A stretch of DNA of 64,000 bases from Rhodococcus qingshengii (GTDB lineage: Bacteria > Actinomycetota > Actinomycetes > Mycobacteriales > Mycobacteriaceae): NCBI RefSeq assembly GCF_021025955.1, contig NZ_JAJNCL010000003.1:248001-312000 (forward strand), in the 5' to 3' direction. The notes beneath the pieces are model-generated. The model saw only the letters and a list, made by a program, of their open reading frames with translations. It had not been told where the DNA came from and did not search any database. Position numbers and translations under genes: made by a program. This document shows, piece by piece, positions 33,784 to 43,032 of the stretch. Position 1 is the first letter of the stretch. Each line of letters begins with the position of its first letter.

Positions 33784-34953
33784 TTACTTCGCTGCGTGAG
33801 CGAGTTCGGCGGCCTTGTCGGCGGCCTCGTCCATGGTTGCGACGACCGTGACCAGCGGGTGGTTGGCCTCGGCGAGGATGCGGCGACCCTCTTCGACGTT
33901 GTTTCCGTCCAGGCGAACGACGAGCGGCTTGTTGGCCTCGTCACCCAGGGTCTTCAGTGCGCCGACGATGCCGTTGGCAACTGCGTCACACGCGGTGATG
34001 CCGCCGAAGACGTTGACGAACACGCTCTTGACCTGTGCGTCGTTGAGGATGACGTCGAGGCCGGCTGCCATGACTGCAGCGGAAGCTCCGCCGCCGATGT
34101 CGAGGAAGTTGGCGGGCTTGACGCCACCGTGGTTCTCGCCGGCGTATGCGACGACGTCCAGGGTGGACATGACCAGGCCTGCGCCGTTGCCGATGATTCC
34201 GACCTCACCGTCGAGCTTGACGTAGTTGAGGTCGTTTTCCTTGGCCTTGAGCTCGAGGGGATCGGTAGCGTCGCGATCCTCGAATGCCTCGTGGCCGGGC
34301 TGACGGAACGCTGCGTTCTCGTCCAGGGTGACCTTGCCGTCGAGAGCGAGGATCTGATCGTCAGGCGTACGAACGAGGGGGTTGACCTCGACGAGGAGTG
34401 CGTCTTCGCCGATGAAGACCTCCCACAGCTTCTGGATCGTCACGGCCGCTGCGTCGAGCACCTCTGCGGGCAGCTTTCCTGCCTCGGCGATGCTGCGCGC
34501 GAACGCGAGGTCGACGCCCTTGACTGCGTCGACGGGGATCTTGGCGAGAGCGTCGGGGTTCTCCTCGGCGGTGACCTCGATCTCGACGCCACCCTCTACC
34601 GAGCACATGGCCAGGTAGGTGCGGTTGGTGCGGTCCAGCAGGAAGGAGATGTAGTACTCCTCGGCAATGTCACTTGCCTCTGCGACCAGCAGCTTCTTGA
34701 CGACATGGCCCTTGATGTCCAGGCCCAGGATTGCCTCGGCGTTTGCCACTGCGGCATCCACGTCGGGCGAGTACTTGACGCCACCGGCCTTGCCGCGGCC
34801 GCCTACCTTGACCTGTGCCTTCACCATCACGGGCTTACCGATTTCTTCGGCAATCTCGCGTGCGCCGGCGACTGTGTCTGTAACACGTCCAGCCGAAGTC
34901 GGCACTCCGTGCTTGGCGAAGAGTTCCTTCGCCTGGTATTCGAAGAGATCCAT
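33784..34953 (-). CDS. sucC: Succinyl-CoA synthetase, beta subunit
   Basis: A 389-residue ATP-grasp subunit: [36 protein letters not shown] (nucleotide-binding), and [20 protein letters not shown]. It binds the nucleotide and succinate and pairs with SucD. The ATG at 34953 lies after a GAGCAGATG-type context; the roughly 180 bases upstream (34954-35132) contain no gene and probably hold the operon promoter. The order sucC-sucD matches Rv0951-Rv0952. Confidence 0.97.
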   Translation of the reverse strand: MDLFEYQAKELFAKHGVPTSAGRVTDTVAGAREIAEEIGKPVMVKAQVKVGGRGKAGGVKYSPDVDAAVANAEAILGLDIKGHVVKKLLVAEASDIAEEYYISFLLDRTNRTYLAMCSVEGGVEIEVTAEENPDALAKIPVDAVKGVDLAFARSIAEAGKLPAEVLDAAAVTIQKLWEVFIGEDALLVEVNPLVRTPDDQILALDGKVTLDENAAFRQPGHEAFEDRDATDPLELKAKENDLNYVKLDGEVGIIGNGAGLVMSTLDVVAYAGENHGGVKPANFLDIGGGASAAVMAAGLDVILNDAQVKSVFVNVFGGITACDAVANGIVGALKTLGDEANKPLVVRLDGNNVEEGRRILAEANHPLVTVVATMDEAADKAAELAHAAK

Positions 34954-35132
34954 CTGCTCACCGTCTCGTCTGCGTTGTCACCCGCTCGAGGGGTAGGAGC
35001 GGGTCTGTTCTGGACTTTAACCAGTTGCCGCGTTCGGTTTGCGCCCGCATTGATGCTATGTGGCCCAAGTCACGCGCAATTGCCCAATGAGGCACGCCTC
35101 ACCGATTCGGCAAGGTGGCCACACCGAATTTG

Positions 35133-37094
35133 TCAAGCATCAGTCTCACTGATTCTTGCGCTCGAGAACGCTGCAACGAGAAGCAACACTATGCCCGCGG
35201 CTGCTGTGATCGCCCCCACCCCCACCGTTGCGTCCGATATGCGTGATGACGTGAGCGGCCACTCACTGACGTACACCAGAGCTGCCACGGCAGATCCGAT
35301 CAGCAGTACTGCGCCTTGCGTCGGCCGCGCAGACGCGGCGATCACCGCGGCGATCACGACGGCGACGCCGACAAGCAGTTGCCCCCAGACATCAATTCCC
35401 CACGGCCACTCCAGAACTGACGCCGCCCTGTACACGTCGCCTTGATAGAGCGGAAGCGCGGTTCCGATCAGGACAGCGACTGCGCCGATCCCTCCGACGA
35501 GAAGCACCAGCCCGCTCGAACCGCCGTCTGCCGACGTGTCGACGTCCTCACGTTCTGCGCTTCCCGCCAGCCAGACGAGCAGTCCCGTCGCCGCAGCAAG
35601 GAATGCCGCGCCGCAGAGCACGAAGGCACCGGCCCCCAACCCGACACCCGGTACGTCCGTCGCGATGACCGCCGACTGCATGACAGCGGCGACTCCCATC
35701 ACGACCGTGGTCCACAACACTCCGACGGCCGGACGCACCACCGCGGCGCGGCCCGGGGCAAACAGGCCCAGCGCGGCGACCAGCAGTACAGCAGCCGCGA
35801 GCAAGACAACTCGAGACGAAAGCATGGACGGTTCGGGGATGTTCTCTGGCAACGACAGGACCGGAAGGGCCACGCCCAGGGCTGCCACTGCTGCGGTGAC
35901 AACTGCGCCGCCTCCGGCAACGCGGTGAAGTCTGTTCACTCGTGCCTGCGCAGCCCGGGACTGAGCCACCATGGCTGCTTTGAGCGCCCCCTTCGTCGTC
36001 TTCGCAGGAGCGCGGACCGCACTGGCGGCGGGAATCGCATCAGCTTCGCGCCTGGACGCCAGATAGTGCGCCGAAATTCCGATGACGACGATGACCACTG
36101 CTGCCAGCGCCCCGACCACGGAACCCGATCCGACCTCGATGCGATCACCTGCCGCGAACCCCGCCACCACCCTGGTGCCGCTGACTGCCAGTGCGCCGAG
36201 ACCGACACCGATCAGCGCGCCGCAGCCGACCGGCAGCGAGATGGACGTCAATGCCGCCGCGACCGCCACCAGTACCGCGACGCCAACCAATCCCGTACCG
36301 ACAGCAGTGGCCGCCGCCGAGTCGACTAGTGGCTTCACCAGGAAGATCGGATCCTGCGAACTGAAGGAAGGACCGAACAGGGAGAGCACGAACACCACTG
36401 CGGCCAGAATCAGCAGCGCTGTCGGCCACCCACCGATCCGCCCGCCAACAGATCGCCCGTCGAATTCTGCGGCGCGAGCGCTCCCGTATCCGTCTCGTTC
36501 AGATTCACGATGGACGACCATGAGCCCGAGGACACCGGACACGACAAGAAGTCCGTGGCCCGCGAGCGTGAGGTAGGCACCCGGACCCGCTTCGATCGAA
36601 CCTGCTGAAACCGGACGGAAAAGGTCCAAGCGGTTTGCATCGATTGCGTCGACGAACAACTGGACGTCCAGAATTGCCGCCCCGAGCGCCACCGCGCCGA
36701 TACCTGCCAGGAGCCCACCGGCAAAGGCGGGTCTGCGTCCGGAGGCAAGCACTGCAACCAACGGCCCGATGATCGTGCAGACAGCGGAGAAGAGAGCTGC
36801 AGAAGTAAGAGCCCCCGCCGTGTCGATCCCACGGCCACTCCCGACTCCGACGACGGGACTGGCCGCCACTGCGACAGCTCCGAGCAGTCCGGTTGCCGCC
36901 GCGAGGGGCGCCCCGGACTTCACTCGGGGGTCGTCGATACGCGCCTGCGACGTAGTTCCAGGTGTTGTGGACACTCGATCGACGGTAGTGCCTGAACGGA
37001 CCGGTGATCCGGTTGTGACACGCGGGATCACGAAACGAGATGATTCGTCCGTTTTGCCCAGATCGGCATATTCCCAGGTCAAGCTGTGAGGCAC
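35133..37094 (-). CDS. Large polytopic membrane protein, unknown function
   Basis: A 653-residue protein with about 14-16 hydrophobic segments of Ala/Val/Gly type, for example AAATGLLGAVAVAASPVVGV and GLLVWLAGSAEREDVDT near a loop. The first 60 residues are hydrophilic. A charged loop lies near residues 355-385 (SRREADAIPAASAVRAPAKT). I see no transporter or enzyme signature. It sits between sucC and the divergent M23 peptidase gene, a place where M. tuberculosis has no equivalent. The start is GTG 37094, and other in-frame GTGs downstream are possible. The gap to the peptidase start is 112 bases. Confidence 0.75.
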   Translation of the reverse strand: MPHSLTWEYADLGKTDESSRFVIPRVTTGSPVRSGTTVDRVSTTPGTTSQARIDDPRVKSGAPLAAATGLLGAVAVAASPVVGVGSGRGIDTAGALTSAALFSAVCTIIGPLVAVLASGRRPAFAGGLLAGIGAVALGAAILDVQLFVDAIDANRLDLFRPVSAGSIEAGPGAYLTLAGHGLLVVSGVLGLMVVHRESERDGYGSARAAEFDGRSVGGRIGGWPTALLILAAVVFVLSLFGPSFSSQDPIFLVKPLVDSAAATAVGTGLVGVAVLVAVAAALTSISLPVGCGALIGVGLGALAVSGTRVVAGFAAGDRIEVGSGSVVGALAAVVIVVIGISAHYLASRREADAIPAASAVRAPAKTTKGALKAAMVAQSRAAQARVNRLHRVAGGGAVVTAAVAALGVALPVLSLPENIPEPSMLSSRVVLLAAAVLLVAALGLFAPGRAAVVRPAVGVLWTTVVMGVAAVMQSAVIATDVPGVGLGAGAFVLCGAAFLAAATGLLVWLAGSAEREDVDTSADGGSSGLVLLVGGIGAVAVLIGTALPLYQGDVYRAASVLEWPWGIDVWGQLLVGVAVVIAAVIAASARPTQGAVLLIGSAVAALVYVSEWPLTSSRISDATVGVGAITAAAGIVLLLVAAFSSARISETDA

Positions 37095-37206
37095 GTCACA
37101 TAATTGGACGGGTTTCCGCTACGGCTTGCGCCCATCGCAATCATTTCGTTACCGTCAGTCGGTCTAAGTCACGGGCTGATCACGAACTCGAGGAGAGAAC
37201 CGGCAT

Positions 37207-38229
37207 ATGCATCACCGCAGCCAGTTCACCGCTAGTAGGTTCTCGAACTCAGCTCCAGACGAGGTCACGACCACTTATCCAGCGCACTCGGCCAGGCGTT
37301 ACACCGAGACCAAAAGTTCTGAGATCTCTACCGATATGTTCACTCGAAATTCATCCTCAACGTCGTCAGATTCCGACTCTCACGAGTTCGTCGAGTCCGA
37401 CGTGATCAGCACCCCCACTTATGCCTCCTCCGCACCGACAGTCGATGTCGAATCCCCGGTTCGCCGCAGCGGTGCTCACCGACTCCCCACACCGCCCTCT
37501 GCTCTCAAGGGCCGCGCCGCCGTTCTGGCCGTTGCCGCCGGCGCAGTTGTCGCCGCGGGCCAGGCAGTCGTCAACGACGGTTCCTCCTCCGCCGCCGACC
37601 ACTCGGAAGTTGCACTCGCCAACGAGTCCTCCGCGATCGGCACCACCGCAGAACCGCAGGCCGCTCAATTCGCTCCGGCCACCTCCACGGCAGCCACCAC
37701 CGAGGCCGACGCTCCCCAGGTCCTCAACGTCGCGGCACCGACCGATCTTTCCCAGTTCAGCAACCTGCTTGCCAAGGGCCAGCGTTTCAGTGACGAGCGC
37801 GCCGCACGCGAGGCCGCTGCCCGTCGCCCGCTGTTCGTCCTGCCCGCAGTCGGAACCTTCACGTCCAACTTCGGTACCCGCTGGGGCACCCTGCACGCGG
37901 GCGTCGACATCGCCGCCCCGATCGGGACGCCCATCGTCGCCGTCGCCGACGGCAAGGTCATCGATTCGGGCCCGGCTTCCGGATTCGGCATGTGGGTCCG
38001 CCTGCAGCACGCGGACGGAACGATCACGGTCTACGGCCACATCGACACGTCGACCGTCACCGTCGGTCAGCAGGTCATGGCCGGTGACCAGATCGCCACC
38101 GTCGGCAACCGCGGCTTCTCCACCGGCCCGCACCTTCACTTCGAGGTTCACCTCGCCGGCGAGAACAAGATCGATCCCCTCCCCTGGCTCGCATCGCGCG
38201 GCATCAGCCTCGGTATCGAGCAGGACTGA
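37207..38229 (+). CDS. M23-family (LytM) peptidoglycan endopeptidase
   Basis: A 340-residue secreted or membrane-anchored protein. After a long Ser/Thr-rich N-terminal region lies one hydrophobic segment (AAVLAVAAGAVVAAGQAVV, about 99-117) and a linker. The C-terminal LytM domain has Zn ligands in TRWGTLHAGVDIAAPIGTPI and GPHLHFEVHLAG. All motif residues (HxxxD and HxH) are present, so it should be active on peptide cross-links. It matches Rv0950c by position. The ATG at 37207 follows GAGGAGAGAAC. The same sequence shows no ydaO-type riboswitch upstream. Confidence 0.92.
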   Translation: MHHRSQFTASRFSNSAPDEVTTTYPAHSARRYTETKSSEISTDMFTRNSSSTSSDSDSHEFVESDVISTPTYASSAPTVDVESPVRRSGAHRLPTPPSALKGRAAVLAVAAGAVVAAGQAVVNDGSSSAADHSEVALANESSAIGTTAEPQAAQFAPATSTAATTEADAPQVLNVAAPTDLSQFSNLLAKGQRFSDERAAREAAARRPLFVLPAVGTFTSNFGTRWGTLHAGVDIAAPIGTPIVAVADGKVIDSGPASGFGMWVRLQHADGTITVYGHIDTSTVTVGQQVMAGDQIATVGNRGFSTGPHLHFEVHLAGENKIDPLPWLASRGISLGIEQD

Positions 38230-38250
38230 TCGCAAGCCCAACACTTCTGA

Positions 38251-38296
38251 AAAAACTTCCGGCCCGCACCTTTTCAGGTGCGGGCCGGAAGTTTTT
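38251..38296. terminator. Perfect bidirectional terminator between M23 peptidase and uvrD1
   Basis: A 20-bp perfect arm (38251-38270) pairs with 38277-38296 across a 6-base loop TTTTCA. The arm begins AAAAA and ends TTTTT, so both transcripts, peptidase (+) and helicase (-), get a U-run. Confidence 0.95.
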
Positions 38297-38305
38297 GTCT
38301 GCCTT

Positions 38306-40801
38306 CTACAGCTTGACCATCGGCACACCGCCGATGAGCATCAACCGCACCTTGCCGGCGCTACCGAAGTCGATGGTAACGGTCGCGGTGGGTCCGGTGC
38401 CCTTGGTTTCGAGAACGGTACCCAGACCGTACTTGTCGTGACTGACGCGATCACCCGTGGTGAGGACCAGAACGTTGTTGCGGCCGCGCGCGGCTCCGAA
38501 ACTGGGAGTCGACGCGGCCTTGCCAGACCCTCCCCCGTAGTTCTGCCCGCCACCGTATCCCTGTCCGCCCTGGCTGCCGTAGCGGCTTCCGCTGCCGTAA
38601 CCCGGCCTGCCACTACCGAATCCACCACCGGTGCCCGGATCCTCGCGGCGCCAGTTGATCAGGTCCTCCGGGATCTCCTGAATGAATCGTGACGCCGGGT
38701 TCTGGATCGGTTGCCCCCATGCCGAACGCATGATCGCGCGCGTCAGGTACAGGCGCTGCCTGGCTCGGGTGATGCCGACGTAGGCAAGTCGACGCTCTTC
38801 GGACAGCTCTGCAGGATCGCCGAGGGCGCGCATGTGCGGGAACTGTCCGTCCTCCCAGCCGGTGACGAAGACGACCGGAAACTCGAGGCCCTTGGCGGTG
38901 TGAAGCGTCATCATGGTCACGACGCCGTCGTCAGAGTCCGGCAGTTGATCGGCGTCGGCGACAAGCGATACGCGTTCGAGGAACGCGGCGAGCGAACCCG
39001 GATCGGGTTCGCCTTCGCGCATGGCTGCCGTTTCCTCGTCGTCCGGATCTATCAGCCCCGCCGCGTTTCGTGCATCGGAACTGAATTCTCTTGCCACGCT
39101 GACGAGTTCGTTCAAGTTGTCGAGCCGAGCGCCGTCTTGAGGATCGCTGCTCGCCGCAAGTTCGGCGCGGTAGCCGGTTCGCTCGAGCACCGCCTCGGCG
39201 ACCTCACCGATGTCACCGAGTTCGAAGGGTTCGTCCTCGTCGGCCGCTGCTGTCGGCAGCAGGGCCCGCAGTCCGTCCATCATCTCGAGGAACGACGCGA
39301 TGGCCTTCTGTGAACGCGTATTGAGCAGCGCCACTTTACCTTCCGCGCCGTCGCGCAGTGCGGCGGCGAAGCTGATGTTGCGGTGCTCGGAGTGCACGGC
39401 GACGCAGGCTTCGGCTCGATCACCGATACCGCGTCGTGGTGTGTTGAGAATGCGTCGCAGGCTCACGGTGTCGTCTTCGTTGGCGAGGACGCGCAAGTAC
39501 GCGACGATGTCACGAACTTCCTTGCGTTCGTAGAAGCGAACGCCGCCGACCACCTTGTACGGCACTCCGAGTCGGATGAAGATTTCCTCGAGCGCACGTG
39601 AGGAGTTGTTGGTCCGGTAGAAGACCGCGATGTCGGCGAACTTGGTCTCGCCCTGGTCCACCAGACGATCGATCTCCGAGGCGACGAACGATGCTTCGTC
39701 GTGCTCGTTGTCTGCAACGTAACCGACGATCAGTTCGCCCTCACCGGAATCGGTCCACAGGCGCTTTTCTCGTCGTCCGGTGTTCTTGGAAATCACGGAG
39801 TTGGCCGCAGACAGAATGTTCTGCGTCGAACGGTAGTTCTGTTCGAGAAGGATGGTCCGAGCGTCCGGGTAGTCGCGTTCGAACTCTTCGATGTTGCGGA
39901 TGGTAGCTCCGCGGAATGCGTAGATCGACTGATCGGCGTCACCGACGACGCACAATTCGGCCGGGGCAACGGCGTGGTCGGACTCGCCGGCACCGCCGAC
40001 CAGTTCACGCACCAGCATGTACTGCGCGTGGTTGGTGTCCTGGTACTCGTCGACGAGCACGTGACGGAAGCGGCGACGGTAGTACTCGGCGATCTGCGGA
40101 AACGCCTGCAAGAGCGCAACGGTCTCACCGATGAGGTCGTCGAAGTCGAGTGCGTTCGCAGCTCGCAGTCGCTGTTGGTAGTGGCCATAGACCTTGGCGA
40201 TCAGTCGCGGCAGTTCCGCCGGATCCTGATCGGCCGCGACAACCGCTTCTTCCGGTCCGACGAGTTCGTTCTTGAGGTTGGAGATGTGCGTGGCGAGAAG
40301 CCGCGCGGAGAATCGTTTGGTGTCGAGCTCGAGGTCCTTCGAGATCATCGTCAGCAGTCGACGCGAGTCGTCGGAATCGTAGATCGAGAAATTCGAGTTG
40401 AGACCGGGCAGGAGCGCCGCCTGTGCCCGCAGGATGCGAACACAACTGGAGTGGAACGTCGATACCCACATGGCGTTGGCGCGCGGTCCGACAAGCGCGG
40501 CCACACGCTCACGCATCTCGGCTGCAGCCTTGTTGGTGAAGGTGATGGCCAGGATCTGACCGGGAGTGACACCCCGTTCGGCCAACAGATAGGCGATGCG
40601 ACGCGTCAGCACTGCCGTTTTGCCCGAGCCGGCACCCGCAACGATCAGCAACGGCGAACCGGCATGGACCACGGCCTCGCGTTGCTGCGGGTTGAGCCCC
40701 TCGAGGAGGGCGTCCGAACCCGCGTCGTGTCCCCGCGCGCCGCCCCCGTCGTGATGGGAATGTCCGTCGTGCTCACCGAGTGCTGCTGGGTACGTGTTCA
40801 T
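38306..40801 (-). CDS. pcrA: ATP-dependent DNA helicase UvrD1/PcrA
   Basis: An 831-residue SF1A helicase. Motifs: Q region EGLNPQQREAVVHAGSPLLI, Walker A GAGSGKTAVL, motif II/III VDEYQDTNHAQY and GDADQSIYAFRGA, and motif V/VI HTAKGLEFPVVFVTGWEDGQ with VGITRARQRLYL. The C-terminal ~100 residues include a Gly/Tyr/Ser-rich linker (GSGRPGYGSGSRYGSQGGQG) and a Tudor-like end that binds RNA polymerase or Ku in relatives. It acts in nucleotide excision repair and transcription-coupled repair. It equals M. tuberculosis Rv0949 in position. Confidence 0.96.
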   Translation of the reverse strand: MNTYPAALGEHDGHSHHDGGGARGHDAGSDALLEGLNPQQREAVVHAGSPLLIVAGAGSGKTAVLTRRIAYLLAERGVTPGQILAITFTNKAAAEMRERVAALVGPRANAMWVSTFHSSCVRILRAQAALLPGLNSNFSIYDSDDSRRLLTMISKDLELDTKRFSARLLATHISNLKNELVGPEEAVVAADQDPAELPRLIAKVYGHYQQRLRAANALDFDDLIGETVALLQAFPQIAEYYRRRFRHVLVDEYQDTNHAQYMLVRELVGGAGESDHAVAPAELCVVGDADQSIYAFRGATIRNIEEFERDYPDARTILLEQNYRSTQNILSAANSVISKNTGRREKRLWTDSGEGELIVGYVADNEHDEASFVASEIDRLVDQGETKFADIAVFYRTNNSSRALEEIFIRLGVPYKVVGGVRFYERKEVRDIVAYLRVLANEDDTVSLRRILNTPRRGIGDRAEACVAVHSEHRNISFAAALRDGAEGKVALLNTRSQKAIASFLEMMDGLRALLPTAAADEDEPFELGDIGEVAEAVLERTGYRAELAASSDPQDGARLDNLNELVSVAREFSSDARNAAGLIDPDDEETAAMREGEPDPGSLAAFLERVSLVADADQLPDSDDGVVTMMTLHTAKGLEFPVVFVTGWEDGQFPHMRALGDPAELSEERRLAYVGITRARQRLYLTRAIMRSAWGQPIQNPASRFIQEIPEDLINWRREDPGTGGGFGSGRPGYGSGSRYGSQGGQGYGGGQNYGGGSGKAASTPSFGAARGRNNVLVLTTGDRVSHDKYGLGTVLETKGTGPTATVTIDFGSAGKVRLMLIGGVPMVKL

Positions 40802-40904
40802 CGCCTGTCCACGCTACCGGCGTCCACCGACACGGTCGTCAGTGCGTCCACCTGCTGGTAGAGGCACTTGGATTCCTTGTGTCGAACATGGCAAACTGGA
40901 CGCT

Positions 40905-40994
40905 ATGTTCAGCATTTCCGTTCGCGACAACGCGGCCGACCCTGTCGGTCCGCTGTGGCGTTACTTTACGTGCCCCGGACTTCGGTGCACGTGA
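40905..40994 (+). CDS. 29-residue aromatic leader peptide of chorismate mutase
   Basis: An ORF of 29 codons, peptide MFSISVRDNAADPVGPLWRY then FTCPGLRCT. It carries Phe2 and a cluster Trp18-Arg-Tyr20-Phe21, with Cys at 23 and 28. Aromatic codons in a short leader directly before a gene of aromatic amino acid synthesis are the hallmark of ribosome-mediated attenuation. It is followed by hairpins and an intrinsic terminator at 41011-41043, then chorismate mutase. I see no strong ribosome-binding site before the ATG (GCAAACTGGACGCT), so translation could be leaderless or weak. Confidence 0.6.
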   Translation: MFSISVRDNAADPVGPLWRYFTCPGLRCT

Positions 40995-41044
40995 TCTGAA
41001 CAGCTCACCCGCCCCTGGTCCGAATCGGATCCGGGGCATTTTCG
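40968..41044 (+). promoter_or_regulatory. Putative transcription attenuator upstream of chorismate mutase
   Basis: Visible structures: hairpin A pairs ACGTGC (40968-40973) with GCACGT (40987-40992), with inner CCG/CGG. Hairpin B is GTGA-CTG/CAG-TCAC (40991-41008). The terminator pairs GCCCC (41011-41015) with GGGGC (41033-41037), with a GGTCCGA/TCGGATCC inner stem, then ATTTT. TGCCCCGGA (40971-40979) is perfectly complementary to TCCGGGGCA (41030-41038), the terminator's right arm, giving a possible antiterminator. Hairpin A and the antiterminator share a strand, and the leader peptide codons lie just upstream. Confidence 0.6.
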
Positions 41045-41117
41045 TCAGTGTGCCTGGATCGGTAACGACCCGAGCCGAGACCACGATCCACGCAGTAGGA
41101 AGAGGAGACGAATAGCA

Positions 41118-41435
41118 ATGAGCACCCAGGCTGCAGCACCCAATGGAAATACTGTAAATACTGCTCCGACAGACGTCGAGATCCCCCAGAGTGAGGCGGA
41201 GATCGACGAACTACGGAAAGAGATCGACCGCCTCGACGCCGAGATCCTCGCGGCCATCAAACGCCGCTCCGAGGTCTCCCAGATCATCGGCCGTACCCGG
41301 ATGGCATCGGGTGGTCCGCGTCTGGTGCACAGCCGGGAGATGAAGGTCCTCGAACGGTTCAACGAGCTCGGCCAGGAAGGCCACACCCTCGCGATGCTGC
41401 TCCTGCGTCTGGGCCGCGGACGCCTGGGCCACTAG
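41118..41435 (+). CDS. Chorismate mutase (AroQ delta type)
   Basis: A 105-residue intracellular chorismate mutase that converts chorismate to prephenate for Phe/Tyr synthesis. After a disordered head it reads SEAEIDELRKEIDRLDAEIL, then AAIKRRSEVSQIIGRTRMAS, with catalytic Arg/Lys positions of AroQ, and ends MLLLRLGRGRLGH. The last residues RLGRGRLGH are the tail that inserts into DAHP synthase in M. tuberculosis Rv0948c and raises activity; such a partner is likely here though not in the window. The putative attenuator precedes it. A terminator (41452-41499) follows, shared with gabD. Confidence 0.94.
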   Translation: MSTQAAAPNGNTVNTAPTDVEIPQSEAEIDELRKEIDRLDAEILAAIKRRSEVSQIIGRTRMASGGPRLVHSREMKVLERFNELGQEGHTLAMLLLRLGRGRLGH

Positions 41436-41451
41436 CGCACGTCGATCATTT

Positions 41452-41499
41452 GCGAACGGCCACATCGGACCCTCTAGTAGTCCCGATGTGGCCGTTCGC
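41452..41499. terminator. Bidirectional terminator between chorismate mutase and gabD
   Basis: A perfect 17-bp arm, GCGAACGGCCACATCGG (41452-41468), pairs with 41483-41499 around a 14-base loop. It is between convergent gene ends. Confidence 0.85.
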
Positions 41500-41506
41500 G
41501 TGTCTG

Positions 41507-42961
41507 TCAGCTCTCGAGCGCGATGTATTTCGTGTCGAGGTATTCCTCGATCCCTTCGGTCCCGCCCTCGCGGCCGAATCCGGATTCCTTCACACCACCG
41601 AACGGTGCCGCCGCGTCAGAGATCACTCCGCGGTTGACGCCGATCATTCCTGATTCCAGAGCGTCGGAAACTCGAAGTGCACGGTCAAGATCCTTCGTGA
41701 AGATGTACGCCGCCAATCCGAATTCGGTGTCGTTGGCGGCCGCGATTCCCTCGGCTTCGGTATCGAATCCGGTAATTGCGGCGACAGGTCCGAAGACTTC
41801 CTCTTTCAGAATCCGCGCACTCGCCGGAACGTCGGCCAGCACCGTGGCGGGATAGAAGTACCCTTCACCACCTGGTAATTCGCCGCCCAGTCGCACTTTC
41901 GCCCCGGCGTCCACCGCATCTGCGACCAGCTCCGCGACGGTGTCGAGCTGATTCTGGTTGATCAGCGGGCCGAGCTTGGTCTCCGGGTCGGTACCGGGTC
42001 CCATCGTGAAAGCCGCCATCTTCTCGGTCAGCTTGGTCGTGAACTCTTCACGCACCGCGTTGGCGACGTGGAAGCGGTTGGCGGCGGTGCAGGCTTCGCC
42101 CCCGTTGCGGAGCTTGGCCAGGACCGCGCCCTCGACGGCCTTGGCGACGTCCGCGTCGTCGAACACGACGAAGGGTGCGTTGCCACCCAGTTCCATCGAC
42201 GTACGGAGCAAGCGCTTCGCGGACTTCTCCACCAGCATCTTGCCGACGCCGGTCGACCCGGTGAAGGTGAGCTTGCGCAATCGCGGATCGTCGATGAGCG
42301 GGCCGGTCACTTCACCGGATTTCGACGTCGGCAACACCGAGAGGACACCGTCTGGCAGCCCTGCCTCGGCCATGAGCTGAGCGAGCAGCAGCATCGTCAA
42401 CGGGGTCTCCGAGGCGGGCTTGACGATGATCGTGCATCCGGCAGCCAAAGCCGGTCCGATCTTCCGGGTACCCATCGCCAACGGGAAATTCCAGGGCGTG
42501 ATGGCCAGACACGGTCCGACCGGCGCCTTGGTGACGAGGATCCGGCCGTTGCCCGCCGGCGCCGGGGTGTAGCGCCCGCCGATGCGAACGGCCTCCTCAC
42601 TGAACCACCGGAAGAACTCCGCCCCGTACTTCACCTCGGCTCGGCTTTCGGCGAGTGCCTTGCCCATTTCGAGGGTCATCAGCAGCGCCACGTCCTCGGC
42701 GCGCTCGGTGATCTTCTCGAAGACGGCTCGCAGGATTTCACCACGCTCGCGCGCAGGTGTGCTCGCCCATTGTGGCGAGACGGCCACTGCTTCGTCGAGC
42801 GCGCGCAGCGCGTCCGCGGGGCTCGCATCGGCGACATCGGTCAACGGTTTCCCGGTCGCCGGATCGGATACCGGGAAGGTCGCGTTGTTCTCCGCGGGGA
42901 CGAACCGGCCGCCGACGAACAACTGGGTGGGAACTGATCGAATGAATTCGAATGTGTCCAT
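41507..42961 (-). CDS. gabD: Succinate-semialdehyde dehydrogenase (NADP+ type)
   Basis: A 484-residue aldehyde dehydrogenase. Cofactor segment: AITPWNFPLAMGTRKIGPAL. The general base Glu is in SMELGGNAPFVVFDDAD and the nucleophile Cys in RNGGEACTAANRFHV. GEACTAANR plus the length of about 480 is typical of GabD, which oxidises succinate semialdehyde to succinate. It would complete putrescine-to-succinate degradation if a GABA aminotransferase exists elsewhere; that enzyme is not in this window. It diverges from pgi across 71 bases. Confidence 0.88.
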   Translation of the reverse strand: MDTFEFIRSVPTQLFVGGRFVPAENNATFPVSDPATGKPLTDVADASPADALRALDEAVAVSPQWASTPARERGEILRAVFEKITERAEDVALLMTLEMGKALAESRAEVKYGAEFFRWFSEEAVRIGGRYTPAPAGNGRILVTKAPVGPCLAITPWNFPLAMGTRKIGPALAAGCTIIVKPASETPLTMLLLAQLMAEAGLPDGVLSVLPTSKSGEVTGPLIDDPRLRKLTFTGSTGVGKMLVEKSAKRLLRTSMELGGNAPFVVFDDADVAKAVEGAVLAKLRNGGEACTAANRFHVANAVREEFTTKLTEKMAAFTMGPGTDPETKLGPLINQNQLDTVAELVADAVDAGAKVRLGGELPGGEGYFYPATVLADVPASARILKEEVFGPVAAITGFDTEAEGIAAANDTEFGLAAYIFTKDLDRALRVSDALESGMIGVNRGVISDAAAPFGGVKESGFGREGGTEGIEEYLDTKYIALES

Positions 42962-43032
42962 GGGTTACATGATGCTCGCCAGAGTCGCGTACGTCTGCGG
43001 GCGAGTAAGACTCGCGAGGAAGTTTCCAGCCG

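Noticed and set aside
34954-35132. Small gene or RNA between sucC and the membrane protein
   Set aside because: No start with ribosome-binding site and no stable hairpin stands out; it looks like the sucCD promoter region.
33775-35445. 556-codon open frame on the plus strand opposite sucC
   Set aside because: Antisense to a clear sucC and to the end of the large membrane protein gene; no family similarity.
37095-37206. Possible c-di-AMP (ydaO) riboswitch or MtrA site before the M23 peptidase
   Set aside because: I could not find the ydaO core elements; only one CGTTAC half site is visible, which is not enough for an MtrA operator.
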